Positions 12,575 through 24,300 of a stretch of 64,000 bases of DNA are shown in pieces. Each line of letters opens with the position of its first letter. The stretch's first letter is position 1. The stretch covers positions 2,728,001-2,792,000 of the forward strand of contig JAJGBQ010000006.1 in the NCBI GenBank assembly GCA_022457065.1. Direction: 5' to 3'. The notes below the pieces were generated by a model, which had not been told where the DNA came from, made no database searches, and was given only the letters and a program-made list of their open reading frames with translations. The DNA is from Curvularia sp. ZM96 (taxonomy: Eukaryota > Ascomycota > Dothideomycetes > Pleosporales > Pleosporaceae). The position numbers were made by a program, and so were the translations under genes.

Positions 12575-13999
12575 ATGGCTCTCCAGCCTAGCGATCCCGG
12601 ATACATGGAGGAAGATGTCAGCCCTATGCTATACGCCATTACGTTTTCCTTCCTCGGATTTGCGCTCCTGATAGTCATACTCCGGTACTAAATCACTCAT
12701 TGTTCGTCTTAACTGAATTTATAGCTGACTTTAGCCAAGACTCTTTAGCCGCTTGTATCTCTTAAAGACTGGACGCTTGAACTTAGCGGAATGGCTTGTC
12801 GTCATATCATCTCTCCTAGATATTGCATCATGTGTGTTGATTCATTTTCAAATCGTGACTGGTATGGGCAAGCATATTGAGTACTCGCGCGAGAGGCCAA
12901 AGATGTTACAAGCGAGCATGAAGATTGGATTAGCACAAAACTCTGTGTATCAGGCACTTGTCGGGTAAGTCCATACGAACTCACAAATTGCTTGAGAGAT
13001 CTGTTGCTAATCAGTGAACATAGCTTGATTAAAGCCAGCATGCTCGCTCAATTACGCCTACTTGCTGCACCTGGAATGCAAAAAAAGGTCGTGTTTTGGA
13101 CTGGCTGTTCAGTTTGTATTTTCACAATCTTCACTACCTTCGTGAGTAACCGGTCTGCCTTCAATCGGACGTAGTTGGTTGTTAACTTTATAGGCTGCAA
13201 TTTTTCAGTGTATACCAATGAGCGCTGCTTGGAATCTGGACACTTTTCCACGCGTGAGTAATGCCCCTAAGATGCTAATGCATGCTGACATGACTTAGGG
13301 CTGTTGGAACATGATGGCCATGAATTTCTTTACATCAACAATCAACACAATCTTCGACTTTATTATCTTCTTTCTGCCTCTACCAACCCTCCTCGATCTG
13401 AAAATGGAGAGGAAGAAGAAGAGTTCGCAATCCCACATTCAAGCTGCTCTACGTCTGCTGATAAGAAAGTAGTTTCTTTAGTCTTCACCTACTGCATAGG
13501 ATCTCTTGCTATCGCATGCTCCATCATTCGATTGCGTAATATGGTATTCTTCCAAGGAGTTGGGGACTTCACCTACAAAGCTTCTATGGTGCCAGTTTGG
13601 GGGGCTATTGAGTGCAACGCTGGCATAATTTGTGGTATGTCTAGTGGGAATGTCCAGAGTTCTATCAAATAAAGTACTAATTGATTTGTAGCCTCCTTTC
13701 CATACATCATGCCACTCATCAAGCGTATGAGCGGTAGTATCATAGAAAGCATTGGTATATCAAACGCTAATCCAACCTCGAATCAACAGCATGAGGGGCA
13801 TTCAAAGCAACTGAGCTGGCCATTACAATCGAAACGCCAATCTCGATGGCACCAGATGGACTCAGAATCTATTGAGGCGATCACGGAAAACAACGGATGG
13901 AAAGAACTGGACAATATCAAGAAGAGTCCGCATCGCGTCGAGCATTCTGTACCTGTTGATAGTCCACGTGCGCCAACACTCCCGCTTGAGGCTGTGTAA
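12575..13999 (+). CDS. Rhodopsin-domain integral membrane protein (Pth11/SAT4-like)
   Basis: Seven-exon model, 369 residues: 12575-12684, 12740-12964, 13024-13141, 13194-13253, 13299-13422, 13470-13634, 13692-13999. It shows the fungal rhodopsin-domain pattern of seven membrane spans: TM1 in MLYAITFSFLGFALLIVIL followed by RLFSRLYLL, a short AAWNLDTFPRGCWN-type extracellular segment, a span ending in FLPLPTLLDLKMERKKK, then VSLVFTYCIGSLAIACSIIRL, and the closing CASFPYIMPLIKR motif typical of the family. The C-terminal 90 residues are hydrophilic and cytosolic-like. Family proteins are plasma-membrane receptors or sensors of poorly known ligands. The frame closes only with two less usual splice choices: an AAG acceptor at 12739 and a GTTCGC donor at 13423. 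If either is wrong the gene is frame-disrupted. Confidence 0.6.
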
Positions 14000-14199
14000 C
14001 ATAGCGCAGTCCCACCAGGAATGATAAACTCTTCATTACCTCGATACTAACTTGCTATGGTTTCTTCTTGCTTAGATCTTCCGCCACACTGTATATTAAA
14101 TTAAATGCCAACTACTTTGGCTCTTTTGCACTTGACCAATGCACTCAAAGTATATGTTAGGTCCGCTATTACTCCCGCAAAAATACCTTCTCCTGGACT

Positions 14200-14440
14200 T
14201 AGGCACAAAACAGCCATGGTTTCCTAGAGAATTCAGAACCCGACAAACTTCATCGCCATATTCACGCTACCCTATCTTCTGTATCTTTCAGTATACGGCA
14301 CATGGGGCCAAATTTCGCTTCATCTACAGCTCTATTGGCATCTTGGGTTGTATCTGAGCATTCTTCTACTACCCTGAGGTCAAAGGTCACTCTCTTGAGG
14401 AAATTGATTTCATGTTCATCGAATATATTCCGGCCGGATG
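14200..14440 (+). pseudogene. C-terminal remnant of an MFS sugar transporter
   Basis: The segment AFFYYPEVKGHSLEEIDFMF at about 14356-14415 matches the conserved end of fungal sugar porters (FxPETKGxSLEEID). Just upstream lie NFIAIFTLPYLL and FIYSSIGILGC, which fit the last two membrane spans but in shifted frames, and a TGA replaces the expected Trp before AFFYYPE. The rest of the transporter is absent. The remnant has no usable reading frame and is clearly decayed. Confidence 0.6.
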
Positions 14441-15055
14441 CACTCGACGTAAGCCTTCCAGAAATCCTAAAATCAACAACTGTTAATAACCATCTCTAAT
14501 ACTTCAACTATTGTAGCTTGGGTGGCACCGTACTGCGGCATTATGGCAGAAAAACTGGTGGAGGGAGATTTAGAGTCTAATAAGAAAGAATTCACAACAC
14601 ATGTTGGAACTGTATAAGTGGTATCACATGACAGTAAGGACTTGTTCGCCAGCAAAGTGGAGGTGGTAGACTCCGGCGACATTAACCTCACAAGTGTATA
14701 TGCCATTTGCTGGATAGGTGGTGAAGTAATTCAAAGCAGTAAATGACTGAAGCTAACAAGAGGTGGAGCTGCGGCTTTTAGAGTTGAAAAGCTGAGGTGT
14801 TAGATTAGGCTGAAGGTTTAATCCTGTTTTGAAAGGGACACAACCCGAAGCGTAACCCTTACCAAGCATGAGCTACACTTACAAACACCAACTCTCTATT
14901 GTACTTTCTCTAATGAATCTGCGTCAGTTCAGGTCTCTGCATTTGGCGTTGTTAAGACATTACCTATTATTGCTGCGCAGTCGTTTTAGTAGTGTCTGAT
15001 AGCTAACTAGCTCAGAAAACACATTATATATCAAACACTGATAATCAAAATACAC

Positions 15056-16021
15056 TTATTCTTTAGCTGTTGTTTCTCTGCCCTTTCCTTCCCAATTGAA
15101 CCCACTCCATCTTCTATCTTCGTGGGTATCATCTTTGCTTGCTAGGTCTAGACAATCTACCATCCTCATTACGCTCTGTGTTACCATGTCGCCTATCCCT
15201 TTTGGCCGCGTATAGAACGCCATGACTGGTGGAAAGACTACTGCACCCGCTTTGGTAACTTCCAACATATTTTCAAGGTGTATTAAGCTTAATGGTGTTT
15301 CCCTCGCTACCAAGACCAGTTTCCGTCGCTCCTTGATAGTAACGCCGGCTGCACGAGTGATAAGGTCAGAGTCGTAACCTATTCTGATGCCAGCGAGGGT
15401 TTTCATCGAGCATGGAACCACGATCATACCATAGGTAAGAAACGAGCCTGATGATAGGGTTGCTGAAACGTCATTGGCGGCATAGGTGTGGTCTGCTAAA
15501 GAATGGAGGTATTGTACTGTGTTCTGTGGCGCCTCAAGTTCGTATTTGAGAGTCGAGGCTCCCCATTTTGAGAGGATGAGATGAGTTTCGACATTGTGTT
15601 TCCGAAGCTGTTGAAGTAGTTCCACGGCAAGTGGAGCACCGGTAGCGCCAGTCACAGCGACTATGACGCGTTTGCGCTGAATTGGACGCGGAAAAGTTGA
15701 TTGAAAACGACTAGTTCGTAGAGCGAAGTGGTATTGAAGTATAAATTGATTTCTGAGATTATGAATGGGCACTAAGGCCCCGGGAGTCCTAGGCCAATGA
15801 TAAAGCATTCGGGAAAACATAAAGGCAGCTGTGATACACAAGTTCCGTCTGGCGAAATTGATATGCATAGCCATACATATAGAATACAACGTGTTCTGGA
15901 AACATCCTAGGCTACGCCATGCAGAACGGCTGATATCCGAAAATTTACGAGTTAGCGCACTCTGCCCTTCAATGCAGCACATCATGGGAGCGCGTCGGAG
16001 CTTCCAGTAAAGACGATCCAT
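15056..16021 (-). CDS. PAD1: Flavin prenyltransferase (UbiX/Pad1 family)
   Basis: Single open frame of 321 codons. The C-terminal 210 residues are a complete UbiX/Pad1 domain: VIVAVTGATGAPLA (Rossmann-like FMN-binding start), VVPCSMKTLAGIRIGYDSD, ITRAAGVTIKERRKLVLVAR, ETPLSLIHLENMLEVTKAGA and a final PPVMAFYTRP segment. The enzyme joins dimethylallyl phosphate to reduced FMN, making the prenylated FMN cofactor used by FDC1/UbiD decarboxylases. The N-terminus is Arg-rich and lacks acids, fitting mitochondrial import as in yeast Pad1. The ORF is longer than usual for the family; Met68 (15820) is a plausible true start, giving 254 residues. It is divergent from FDC1 on the opposite strand, the expected functional partner. 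No lesion is visible. Confidence 0.9.
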   Translation of the reverse strand: MDRLYWKLRRAPMMCCIEGQSALTRKFSDISRSAWRSLGCFQNTLYSICMAMHINFARRNLCITAAFMFSRMLYHWPRTPGALVPIHNLRNQFILQYHFALRTSRFQSTFPRPIQRKRVIVAVTGATGAPLAVELLQQLRKHNVETHLILSKWGASTLKYELEAPQNTVQYLHSLADHTYAANDVSATLSSGSFLTYGMIVVPCSMKTLAGIRIGYDSDLITRAAGVTIKERRKLVLVARETPLSLIHLENMLEVTKAGAVVFPPVMAFYTRPKGIGDMVTQSVMRMVDCLDLASKDDTHEDRRWSGFNWEGKGRETTAKE

Positions 16022-16303
16022 GTAGCTAGGCTACCTTTAGAACGCCTGACTGCTGACGATCCTACCAAGATACGAGATGACTCAACACTGACTCAGGACA
16101 GTCATGCTTAGTAGCTGTTCATGGGACATCCAGTGATTCGAGCTCGAGGTTTACTCAGCATACCCTCATCTTTGCTAGCGTTGTTGGGATGGCTCTAAAC
16201 CCGCAAACAGTGAAGAGATATATCAGAGTCTGAATAAGGGTGAACAGAGTCTCTTCTATATATACTCTTCGCAGTCAGCCCACAACTGTTAAGTCTCGCA
16301 GCC
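16022..16303. promoter_or_regulatory. Shared PAD1/FDC1 divergent promoter region
   Basis: The 282 bp between the longest frames of the two divergent genes should carry both promoters. On the FDC1 side a TATATATA-type box lies near 16256-16264, about 45 bp before the start codon. If PAD1 starts at Met68 the shared region extends to about 480 bp. Co-regulation of the pair is inferred from this arrangement. Confidence 0.5.
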
Positions 16304-17909
16304 ATGAGTGTCCGGACCAATGTGAGATTGCTCGAGCGTCATTCCTCCAATTTACAGAAGACCCCATTCAAACTACACGTGATTACAACTCGGCAGCAGT
16401 CCACACTTTCTCCTAAGGCTGCACACCTCAATTTTCGCTCGTTTGTGGATGCGCTTCGGAAAGAGAACGATCTTGTGGATATTAATGAAGAAGTGGATCC
16501 AAAGCTCGAAGTAGCTGCAATCACACGCCGCACATACGAATGTCGCTCAAGGGCGCCCTTGTTCAATAACGTCAAAGGCGCCAAAGATGGGTTCTTCCGA
16601 ATCTTGGGTGCACCTGGTGGACTCTCCAAAGATCCGACAAAATCACATCGTCGTCTAGCGCTGCATCTTGGTCTCGAGCCATCTGCTGGGCCGAAGGAGA
16701 TCATAGATAGGGTTCTGAAGGCAAAATCTGAGAAGCCAATACCCCCCCGTCCACGTCCAAGATGGACCGTGTAAGGAGGTCAAGATACTAGGACCAGATG
16801 TGGATTTGACGAAGCTACCTGTGCCATTGCTCAATAAGGCTGATGGAGGTAACTATATCCAGACCCTCGGAATCAACATCGTGCAGCATCCAACAGAGCC
16901 TTGGACAAATTGGTCGATTGCACGCGCAATGGTCCACGATAAAACTCGCATGGCAGGACTCATCATGAAACCTCAACATATTGCGCGTATCTACGAGGAA
17001 TGGGTAAAAAAAGGTGAAGATGTTCCGTACGCGATCGCGCTTGGTGCACCTCCAATTGCTGTCATGGCAGCGAGTATGCCACTTCCGGCTGGTGTCACCG
17101 AAGCAGAGTACGTGGGATCTCTCTGTGGATCACCTCTCGAGTTGGTAAAGTGCGAAACAAATGACATTTACATTCCGGCGAACAGCGAGATCGTACTAGA
17201 AGGCACCATTTCCGTACGCGATCGTGGGCCAGAGGGTCCTTTTGGAGAAATGCATGGATACAGCTTTCTAGACGAAAACTCACAACAGCCATTGTACACC
17301 GTGTCTGCCATCACCCACCGAAAAGACGCAATACTGCCGATTTGCGTGCCCGGAAAGGCGTCTGGACCAGACGAGACACACACGATGATTGGAACGCTCG
17401 CTGCTGCGGAAATGCGGCAACTGTTGCAAGACAAAGGTTTCCCCGTCAAGCAAGTCTTCGCTTTGTACGAGTCACAGGTCATCTGGGCAGCCGTTCAAGT
17501 CGACCGAGCAGCATTGTCGGCGCTAAAAGTAGATGCTAAAAGATTCTGCGAGCGAGTCGGCAATTTGGTGTTTCGACATAAGTGTGGTATGCAGATCCAT
17601 CGTCTTCTCATCGTAGGTGACGACATCGATCCCTTTAGCTTCAACGACGTTATGTGGGCATACGCAACACGCTGTCGCCCAGGAATGGACGACTTCCATT
17701 TTGAAGACGTTACGGCGTACCCCCTCGTACCTTATATGAGCCACGGACCGGGCACAAAGTTAACAGGTGGTAAGGTTGTCAGTAATTGCTTGCTACCCAG
17801 CGAATATGAGGATAAGCAAGGATGGGTTGCGTGTGACTTCACCAATGGATACCCAGAAGATGTTAAGGAAAAGGTGCTTGAAAAATGGGGTAGGCTTCAG
17901 CTTGATTAG
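16304..17909 (+). CDS. FDC1: Prenyl-FMN-dependent ferulic/cinnamic acid decarboxylase, frameshifted
   Basis: UbiD-family decarboxylase that converts ferulic, coumaric and cinnamic acids to vinyl phenols or styrene and needs the cofactor made by Pad1. Two abutting frames together cover the full family length. Frame one (16304-16774) carries an N-terminal mitochondrial-like extension, then LNFRSFVDALRKENDLVDIN and APLFNNVKGAKDGFFRILGAPGG. Frame two continues with GPCKEVKILGPDVDL, NWSIARAMVHDK (conserved Arg that contacts the cofactor) and GPEGPFGEMHGY (the two catalytic Glu), ending at 17909 in SYPEDLK-like YPEDVKEKVLEKWG. The break is a run of seven C at 16742-16748: six C would keep one frame from KPIPP into QDGPCKE. 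No intron explains it. It is either a very recent disruption or a homopolymer sequencing error; everything else is intact. Confidence 0.88.
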
Positions 17910-18917
17910 AGAGTAGCTAGCAATATGACTTCATTCAAGCATCAGCCAGAGGTGCTGATAACATGTCCTGGAAGAAACGCGTTCAACCGATCAACTACCG
18001 TTTGTTCGAGTGCTTTAACTGATGTACATACTAAGAATCATTAGAGCAAAAACAAAGTTGACAGTGTCCAATTGCAAAGATGTCAAAGAGCGTAAACCAA
18101 AGCTGATGTCGTTGTCAGGTGGGAACCTTCACCTCCAAAATCCTCTAGTAAGACATGCTTCACTATCAGGTACATCCTGCACTTCCCTAGATATTCGACA
18201 CTGTCAAACATGCGCACTATCGCAGGGTCAGAAAAGTCCCATAACTCGAACCAATGTGCTGCTGCTTCCCATAACGAAGCAACAAATATTGCGACATATC
18301 TGTTTGGCGAACGTCTATTTATCAACAACTCTATCATATGCCCTGTTTGTCTCAAGGTTTCCCCTTCGTCGATCCCGGTTGCAAGGCTTCTGTTCTTTTC
18401 TGGATCAGCTCTTTATTCTTTCTGCTCGACACTTTATCACACGATCTTATAACCACAATACCGAATTCCGGCATCACATCAGTCATACGGGTATTCAGAT
18501 TTTCATCTAGGCCACAACATGCTGATTTGTGGTTGGTTTTTTTTTCACTAGAACCCCAGGAGGCTATTGCTATATACTACGTGTGCCACTGCTGGCTCGT
18601 TTGTTTCTGCAGCACGGCTCTGGACGATGTAGTATAACGGGTCTGCTACTGCACGTTGCCTTTGGCGATCTCTCGAAATTTCCTGCCTTGGACTGTTGGC
18701 ATAGCAAAGTCGAGGTCTTGGTATCCGTCAACCTTTCCTCAGCTTCGTCATCATCAACAGTTTGGGCGAATGGGTATTTGCGACAGACGTGCTCGCCTCT
18801 CCCCCACCCCCATGCGCACGAAAATCCATAAGTGCTTCCCCCTCAGGTCAGCTCCGATCTAGACTAAGACTAAGAGAAGTATAAGCATAACCCAGTGTAA
18901 TATTCAGCTAAATGCAA
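17910..18917. other. Convergent intergenic region between FDC1 and the zinc-finger gene
   Basis: About 1 kb of 3' flanking DNA for two genes that end towards each other. Short frames are present on both strands but none has protein-like conservation or family motifs. Nothing else was recognised. Confidence 0.4.
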
Positions 18918-21302
18918 CTATCTTGCAGCTAACAAAGCGATTAGAGAATTCTGGTTCTTTTCCAATACCTGAACCTTACTCTCTAGTAATCGGATTTGAC
19001 TTTTTAATGATTCTTGTTCAGTCTGTAAGGCTTCATTCTTCTCCTTGTATTGAGCAGCTTTCCTCCTCCAGGTTGCGGCTTCGTGATTATACTCTTCACT
19101 GGATTCGCTTGACAGGTCTGACATTCTGTCTACATGTAGTACAGTCCTACTAAGTCGTCGCTTCTTTGATGGCCCAGGCATGCCATAGTGACTCTGGTCT
19201 CGCTGAAGAGAGTTCTCCACATGAGACCCTGTAATGATCCCTGACGCAGGAATAACTCGATAAGGTTGTGCTCCAAGAGGCGTAGACTGAAGGTCAGCGT
19301 TAAGAGTAGACTGCAACCGATTATGAGACCTAGCGCCCGAGTCTGCCTTAGCTTTAGCATCAGAATGTGAATAGTTGTGTATTCTCTTCAGATGGTCGAC
19401 CAGATTGTCTTTGCGCTTGAAATGTGGGGTATGCGAATATTTGCATTGAGCTTCGGGGCATGTAATGAGCTTATGCAACGAGATCTGGTTATGCTTTGTT
19501 TGTTTGTGCCGAAAAAGGTCGCCTTTCGATCCAAACGACCGAGTACAGCCTGGCATATCGCACTTTTGTCGGTTGTGGGTTTTGTCATCATGCCTTCTAC
19601 AGAGTTGTCAGTAAAGTTAGAGGAGTCGTCATTGTGAAAGAATATAGATGAAATGTATGACTAGGATAATGATAAGCGCTTACTTCAGGTCAGAAGGATG
19701 ATTGAACATCATGTTGCTACACTGAGCATGCTTGCAGGTACGATAACCTTCTGCATTAGAGGGCATAGGTTGCTGCAGCTGCTCAAGTCCATTCGATTGC
19801 TGTGAGGGCGACCTAGATCGTGTCTCATGGCTACTTGATCTATGAGGAATGTGTGCTATGGGCACGGTTCCTGCTGGCTCTGAGAATTCCGATTGCCCGT
19901 TAGCTATTGTTGGTTGCCAATTATCGACGGTCTGGAAGTTCAGTGCTACCCCCCAATTTGATGGCAAATTGTAGTTGCTAAATGCATCTTTTGGATCGAG
20001 CGCTGCTCGGTAACCGTGCCTGTCTTCGCAGCCAGTCTGGCTCAGAACATCTACATTCATAGCTTGTTGCTCAGCGAATCCAGACATCAGGAATGCAGCT
20101 GGAAGATCAGTCGCACTTAGTAATGTTGGTTGGTCTGCAATGACATCATGCTGGTAAGGGAACGGATCCAGGTGAGGAAGAGAGGACATTTGTTCATGAC
20201 TTAAGGACGAAGGCCAATCTGTATGAAAATTCTTAGTGTGATGAAGCGATGACTTGATGGAGTATTTGCTCTCACCTATTCTTGCAAGACCCACATTATC
20301 CTCTGGCCCAGCTCCTTGTATATTATTCAAATCCACGTAGTCCTGGGGTGGATAGAACATCCAACAGACACCCCACAGTACTATTAGAGCTGGCCGGATA
20401 TTCCAGGGCATTGTTATACACATTGGTTGATGATTGTCTGAGACGCCTGACAACTTGCAGAAAAGGAATAGCACCACAATGAACATCTGCAGCCGAATGA
20501 TCACTTCCCTGATGAAACGCTCGAGACGCTCCATGTATTTATCAGACTGCTGCTGTTCCATCTCTCTCTCTCTTTGTTCATTGTCCAGTGCATCCTCAAC
20601 GGACAAAAGTTGCTGCAGTTGTTCACTGACATCCTGTAACTCCGTATCCAATCGGTCTCCATATGCTGATAGCTCTTGTAATGTCGATCGCGCTTTTTGA
20701 TACTCTGCCAAGAAGACATCTTCCACTATTGGCAATGGTGTAGATGGAGACCCAGGTTCAGATCTGTCTGAAGACCACAATCTGGACTTTGATAAGAATT
20801 GTTGGGCGCCGCGGAGTGCGTGGTCCAGCTTCCCGCCAGGCCCCAGGTAGTAACTTGAAGGTCTGAAATCGAGAACCAATTCCAAATACTGTTTGAGGTA
20901 GGAACTCCGTCGACCGAAATATCGACCTTGGCATCGTGTGCGGCCTTTACTGAATTCTGCTGCAGAAGACCAGAACTGTCCCAGTTTTTCCTTCAATGTT
21001 GCTATGCATGTCGACAGTTCACTCAACTCTTCACGACCTTTTCTCCAATTCGTCTCTTGACGTTTGAGGTCCCAGTTTCGTTTCTCTGTAGCCACTTGGA
21101 GCGCTAATTGTTGGAGCGATCCCTCTGTGCGCTCTTGCAGGTCTCTGAAGCTACATTCGTCCAATAAAGGTAGGCCATCATCAGGCACGATGCTCGAGTA
21201 AACCCTGGGTAGGTTATGGGCAGTCTTTTGACGAGTGATCGGTTTGTAGAGAAGAGTGCGTCGCCTTGTGCGAGATGAGCAGGGACGACTGAAGAAGTCC
21301 AT
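18918..21302 (-). CDS. C2H2 zinc-finger protein with coiled coils and two hydrophobic segments
   Basis: Three-exon model (21302-20276, 20218-19684, 19596-18918), 746 residues. The N-terminal 280 residues are helical and charged, with heptad-like stretches ending in a Glu/Gln-rich segment around EQREREMEQQQSD. Next come two short hydrophobic runs, MFIVVLFLFCKL and PALIVLWGVCWMFYP. A Ser/Gln-rich middle precedes a zinc-finger array: CKHAQC...HPSDLKRHDDKTH, split by the 87-nt intron 19597-19683, then CDMPGCTRSFGSKGDLFRHKQTKH and CPEAQCKYSHTPHFKRKDNLVDHLKRIH. A C-terminal leucine-rich coiled coil (SLKSQIRLLESKVQVLEKN) follows. Joining the finger across the intron makes the model secure there. The upstream 57-nt intron (20219-20275) is a stop-free multiple of three, inferred from splice signals. 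Probable DNA-binding regulator; target unknown. Confidence 0.8.
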
Positions 21303-24300
21303 AATCCAAACTATGGGTTGTTCAACGACGTTGCACCGGCGTCAGGCTGCGAAAACAGGTCTTCTTATACTTTAGCCATCACCTTACGAAAAAAGCGCAA
21401 TTCAAATGTCGGGTGGGCTCTAGGCTAGGGTCACGGAGTTTAATGTCCCAGCTCACCCTTGTTTGGACGAAATCGCCTTGTATGCGCCTTGTGTGCGCCT
21501 TATTTGCGCCTCTTTTTGCCTTTTTGCCTTTTTGCCTTACGATGCTGCTTGACGTCAACACCTTTTCTTGGGCAGCAAGTGGGACAGGGTAGCGCGCGAA
21601 CACCGAGATTATCACACTAACTCTGTGATCACATAACTACAAGCGACAATCACCATCGCGAGATTTTTGTTACCACAAATCCTTTTTGCGCGCCAGTGCT
21701 GGCAGCGATTGATACTCTCTCTTGACAAAACTTCACAATTGAGCAACAAGCAGCCTTGACGGCTTCTTTGCTTAGCTTTCGCGTAGGAGATCTAGATACC
21801 TTCATGAGTTCTTGGGCCTTGCCTATTTCTAGCACTTGCGGAGGCCTTTCCAGATTGCCTTAGCGTCCTTTGCAAGGCCCTTCTTGAGGGTGAACACTGG
21901 CCTTAGCCTCTTGATTTGCCTTAAGTGCAGCGCGCTCTGCAAGGCGGGAAGCTGTGATCAGATCGACATCCTAGGCGCCATATGCGGCGCAGAGAAACGT
22001 GCGACAGCCTATATATACTGTTGCAGTGCCTAGTAAGTGTATTTCAACATGCTTGTTGTGGCAGTTTCAGGAACTGACTTGCGCTGTGTGACGTCTTTTT
22101 GCCCGCCGTTTTTGTCTACATCAGGGTTAGAATGCATCTTCACAGCAATGTTATTAGCTTCAATTTAGTGCCATACAAAGGTGATGATCCGTGATCATGT
22201 GCTTCGTGGACTTCGTGGGCTTCAGTGCTTGAATCTCTACTAAAGGTGCTGAAAGTGTCATCTAATCTGCATATCGCAGCAGGCAAGGCAAATGCACCTC
22301 AACGCGGAGGATGCCAGTGGCGGTGAGCGGTAATGACGTAGCAACAATCCTTCAGTCACAGAAGACACACACCCCAAGGTCTTTCCTGGTGCGTTTCCAT
22401 GTTTCTCGCATTCTGATGCGCTACGAAGCTAAATGAGAGAAATTGAGCTTTGCAGGTCTGCCCGCTGTATCGCATGCGCGCAGCGCTTCTCGGTCAAACC
22501 CCCTAAATCAATTTGTAGTCTCATCAGCTTACACTTCAATCAAGAGATAGCTGAGTGTGTGTCCATTGCAGCGTGCTTTTAGCAAGAAAACAGTTAGCAT
22601 TGCCAGAAAACGGCGATTTGGCTGCTGGATATAGAGTGCAATTCGATGCAGCGCAACCCGCAATGTGCGCTGGTGAGAGCGAACGCTATCTGGTTCCCGG
22701 ATTCACATGATGCTGTTACCTACCAGAAACAATGAGGGAAGGCATAAGGCGCGCTGACATGATGCAAGCTCCTCCTCTCTCCCAAAAAATTCTGATTCGA
22801 ACGAAAAAGCACGCACAGTTTGTGGGCTGCAAGCTGATTCGAGCTGTGGCTTCCCAGCCAATTTCCCTTTAGCTTTGTTCTTTCGCCAACTGCCAAAGTT
22901 GAGCTCCATCGTCAAGGCCTGTAGACTTTGTATGGACGCCGACGACTTGCATTTGTGTCAGTGAATGGTTACGAACATCAGTCCAGAAGACTGTAGAGGT
23001 CAAGCGACCCTACTGTTTGCATGGCAAATCATCGCGAAGTCTTTCAGTACGATTCACCATTACCTTCGTGAAGCGACTCGGACCGAGTTCTGCTAGAAAA
23101 GACTCGATGTTTGTCACGACGAGGTACGCGTCCATAAGCTCGTTCAATAGTGCTTAGGCATCGTTTGGGGTATTTGTGAAGACCTTTACCACGCAGACAG
23201 ATGTGGTAATTACAGCAAGCACGGTGAGTATGCTTGCAGAGTCAAAAAAAGGATCCATGGCTAAGAACGTCGCAAATGTAGTACGTGAAAACTAGCAGGG
23301 CACGGAGAGGGCGAGATGGATGGCAGGACGCTTGCGTGTAATCTGCTTCTTCTTTTTTCTTTTTTTCCCTACCACTAGTTCCCTTGTAGTGATGAGCACT
23401 TGAGATTACCTTTAAAAAAACGGCAAGTCGCCCCCTAGTCCACCTATGTCATGGGTCGTAACGCGCACCATTTGAGGTGGCACGTAGCAGCCAATTACGA
23501 GCAGGCTGGGGATTGCGGGGCTTGGGATGGACAAGAGCGGGTGCCACTACCCCGCTCCTCGGACTCCCAAGGTTCACCGGCTGTAGTACCGCTGACGGCT
23601 CCAGCGAAATGAAGCTGATTCATCGAGCTTAATCATCCATACAATAGTATCTCTGATATAAGAGATCGAGTCAGCTAACACAAAGCATATTTCCCATTAG
23701 ATTATCGGGCTATAAACTTTTTCGCGGAGGGACATGATTCATCTTATGGGGGTTACAACGGGAAGGATTGCAGCATCCATCAGGCTTCAAAATAGCATCT
23801 CATGCGTCTGCCTCACTTTGAAAGCCATAGCTGCGGCCGTGACAAACGATTGCTTCTTACAGTCGCTAACTACCTGTCCAAGTGCAGTGCATCATGTATT
23901 GCGAACAGATTCCCGTCCAAGAGCTACAACGTGTAGGTACTTCATCTTGTAGAACGAGGCCCAGGGCCTTCGGTTATTCACTGTCAGGAGTTAGCCTACT
24001 GACGTCGGAGTTGTTGGGACGGAGAAACGAGCCGACGAGGTCAAGCCCTGTGCAGAATTGCAAAGACATACTACACATGCTTGAATGGGCTGCGCCCAAG
24101 ACTAATAAGTTTGAGACTGTTACGCATGCTGTGTACTTATCTTACTTACAACTGACCCAAGTTATGCAAACTCTCATGTTATGTCCAAGCTACTTTGTAC
24201 AATCACCGTACTTTCTGACTCCAAGCACGCCTGCGCTCTATGTTATCTACCCTGATATTCTTCAAGAATCTGTTGAGGTATAGCGTGCGCCACCACCATT

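Noticed and set aside
21655..21670. ATCGCGAGATTTTT resembling a motif inside the foldback arms
   Set aside because: The similarity does not extend beyond about 14 bases.
23734..24283. Possible small gene from two overlapping frames
   Set aside because: No splice arrangement joins them, and no conserved motif or signal peptide is present.
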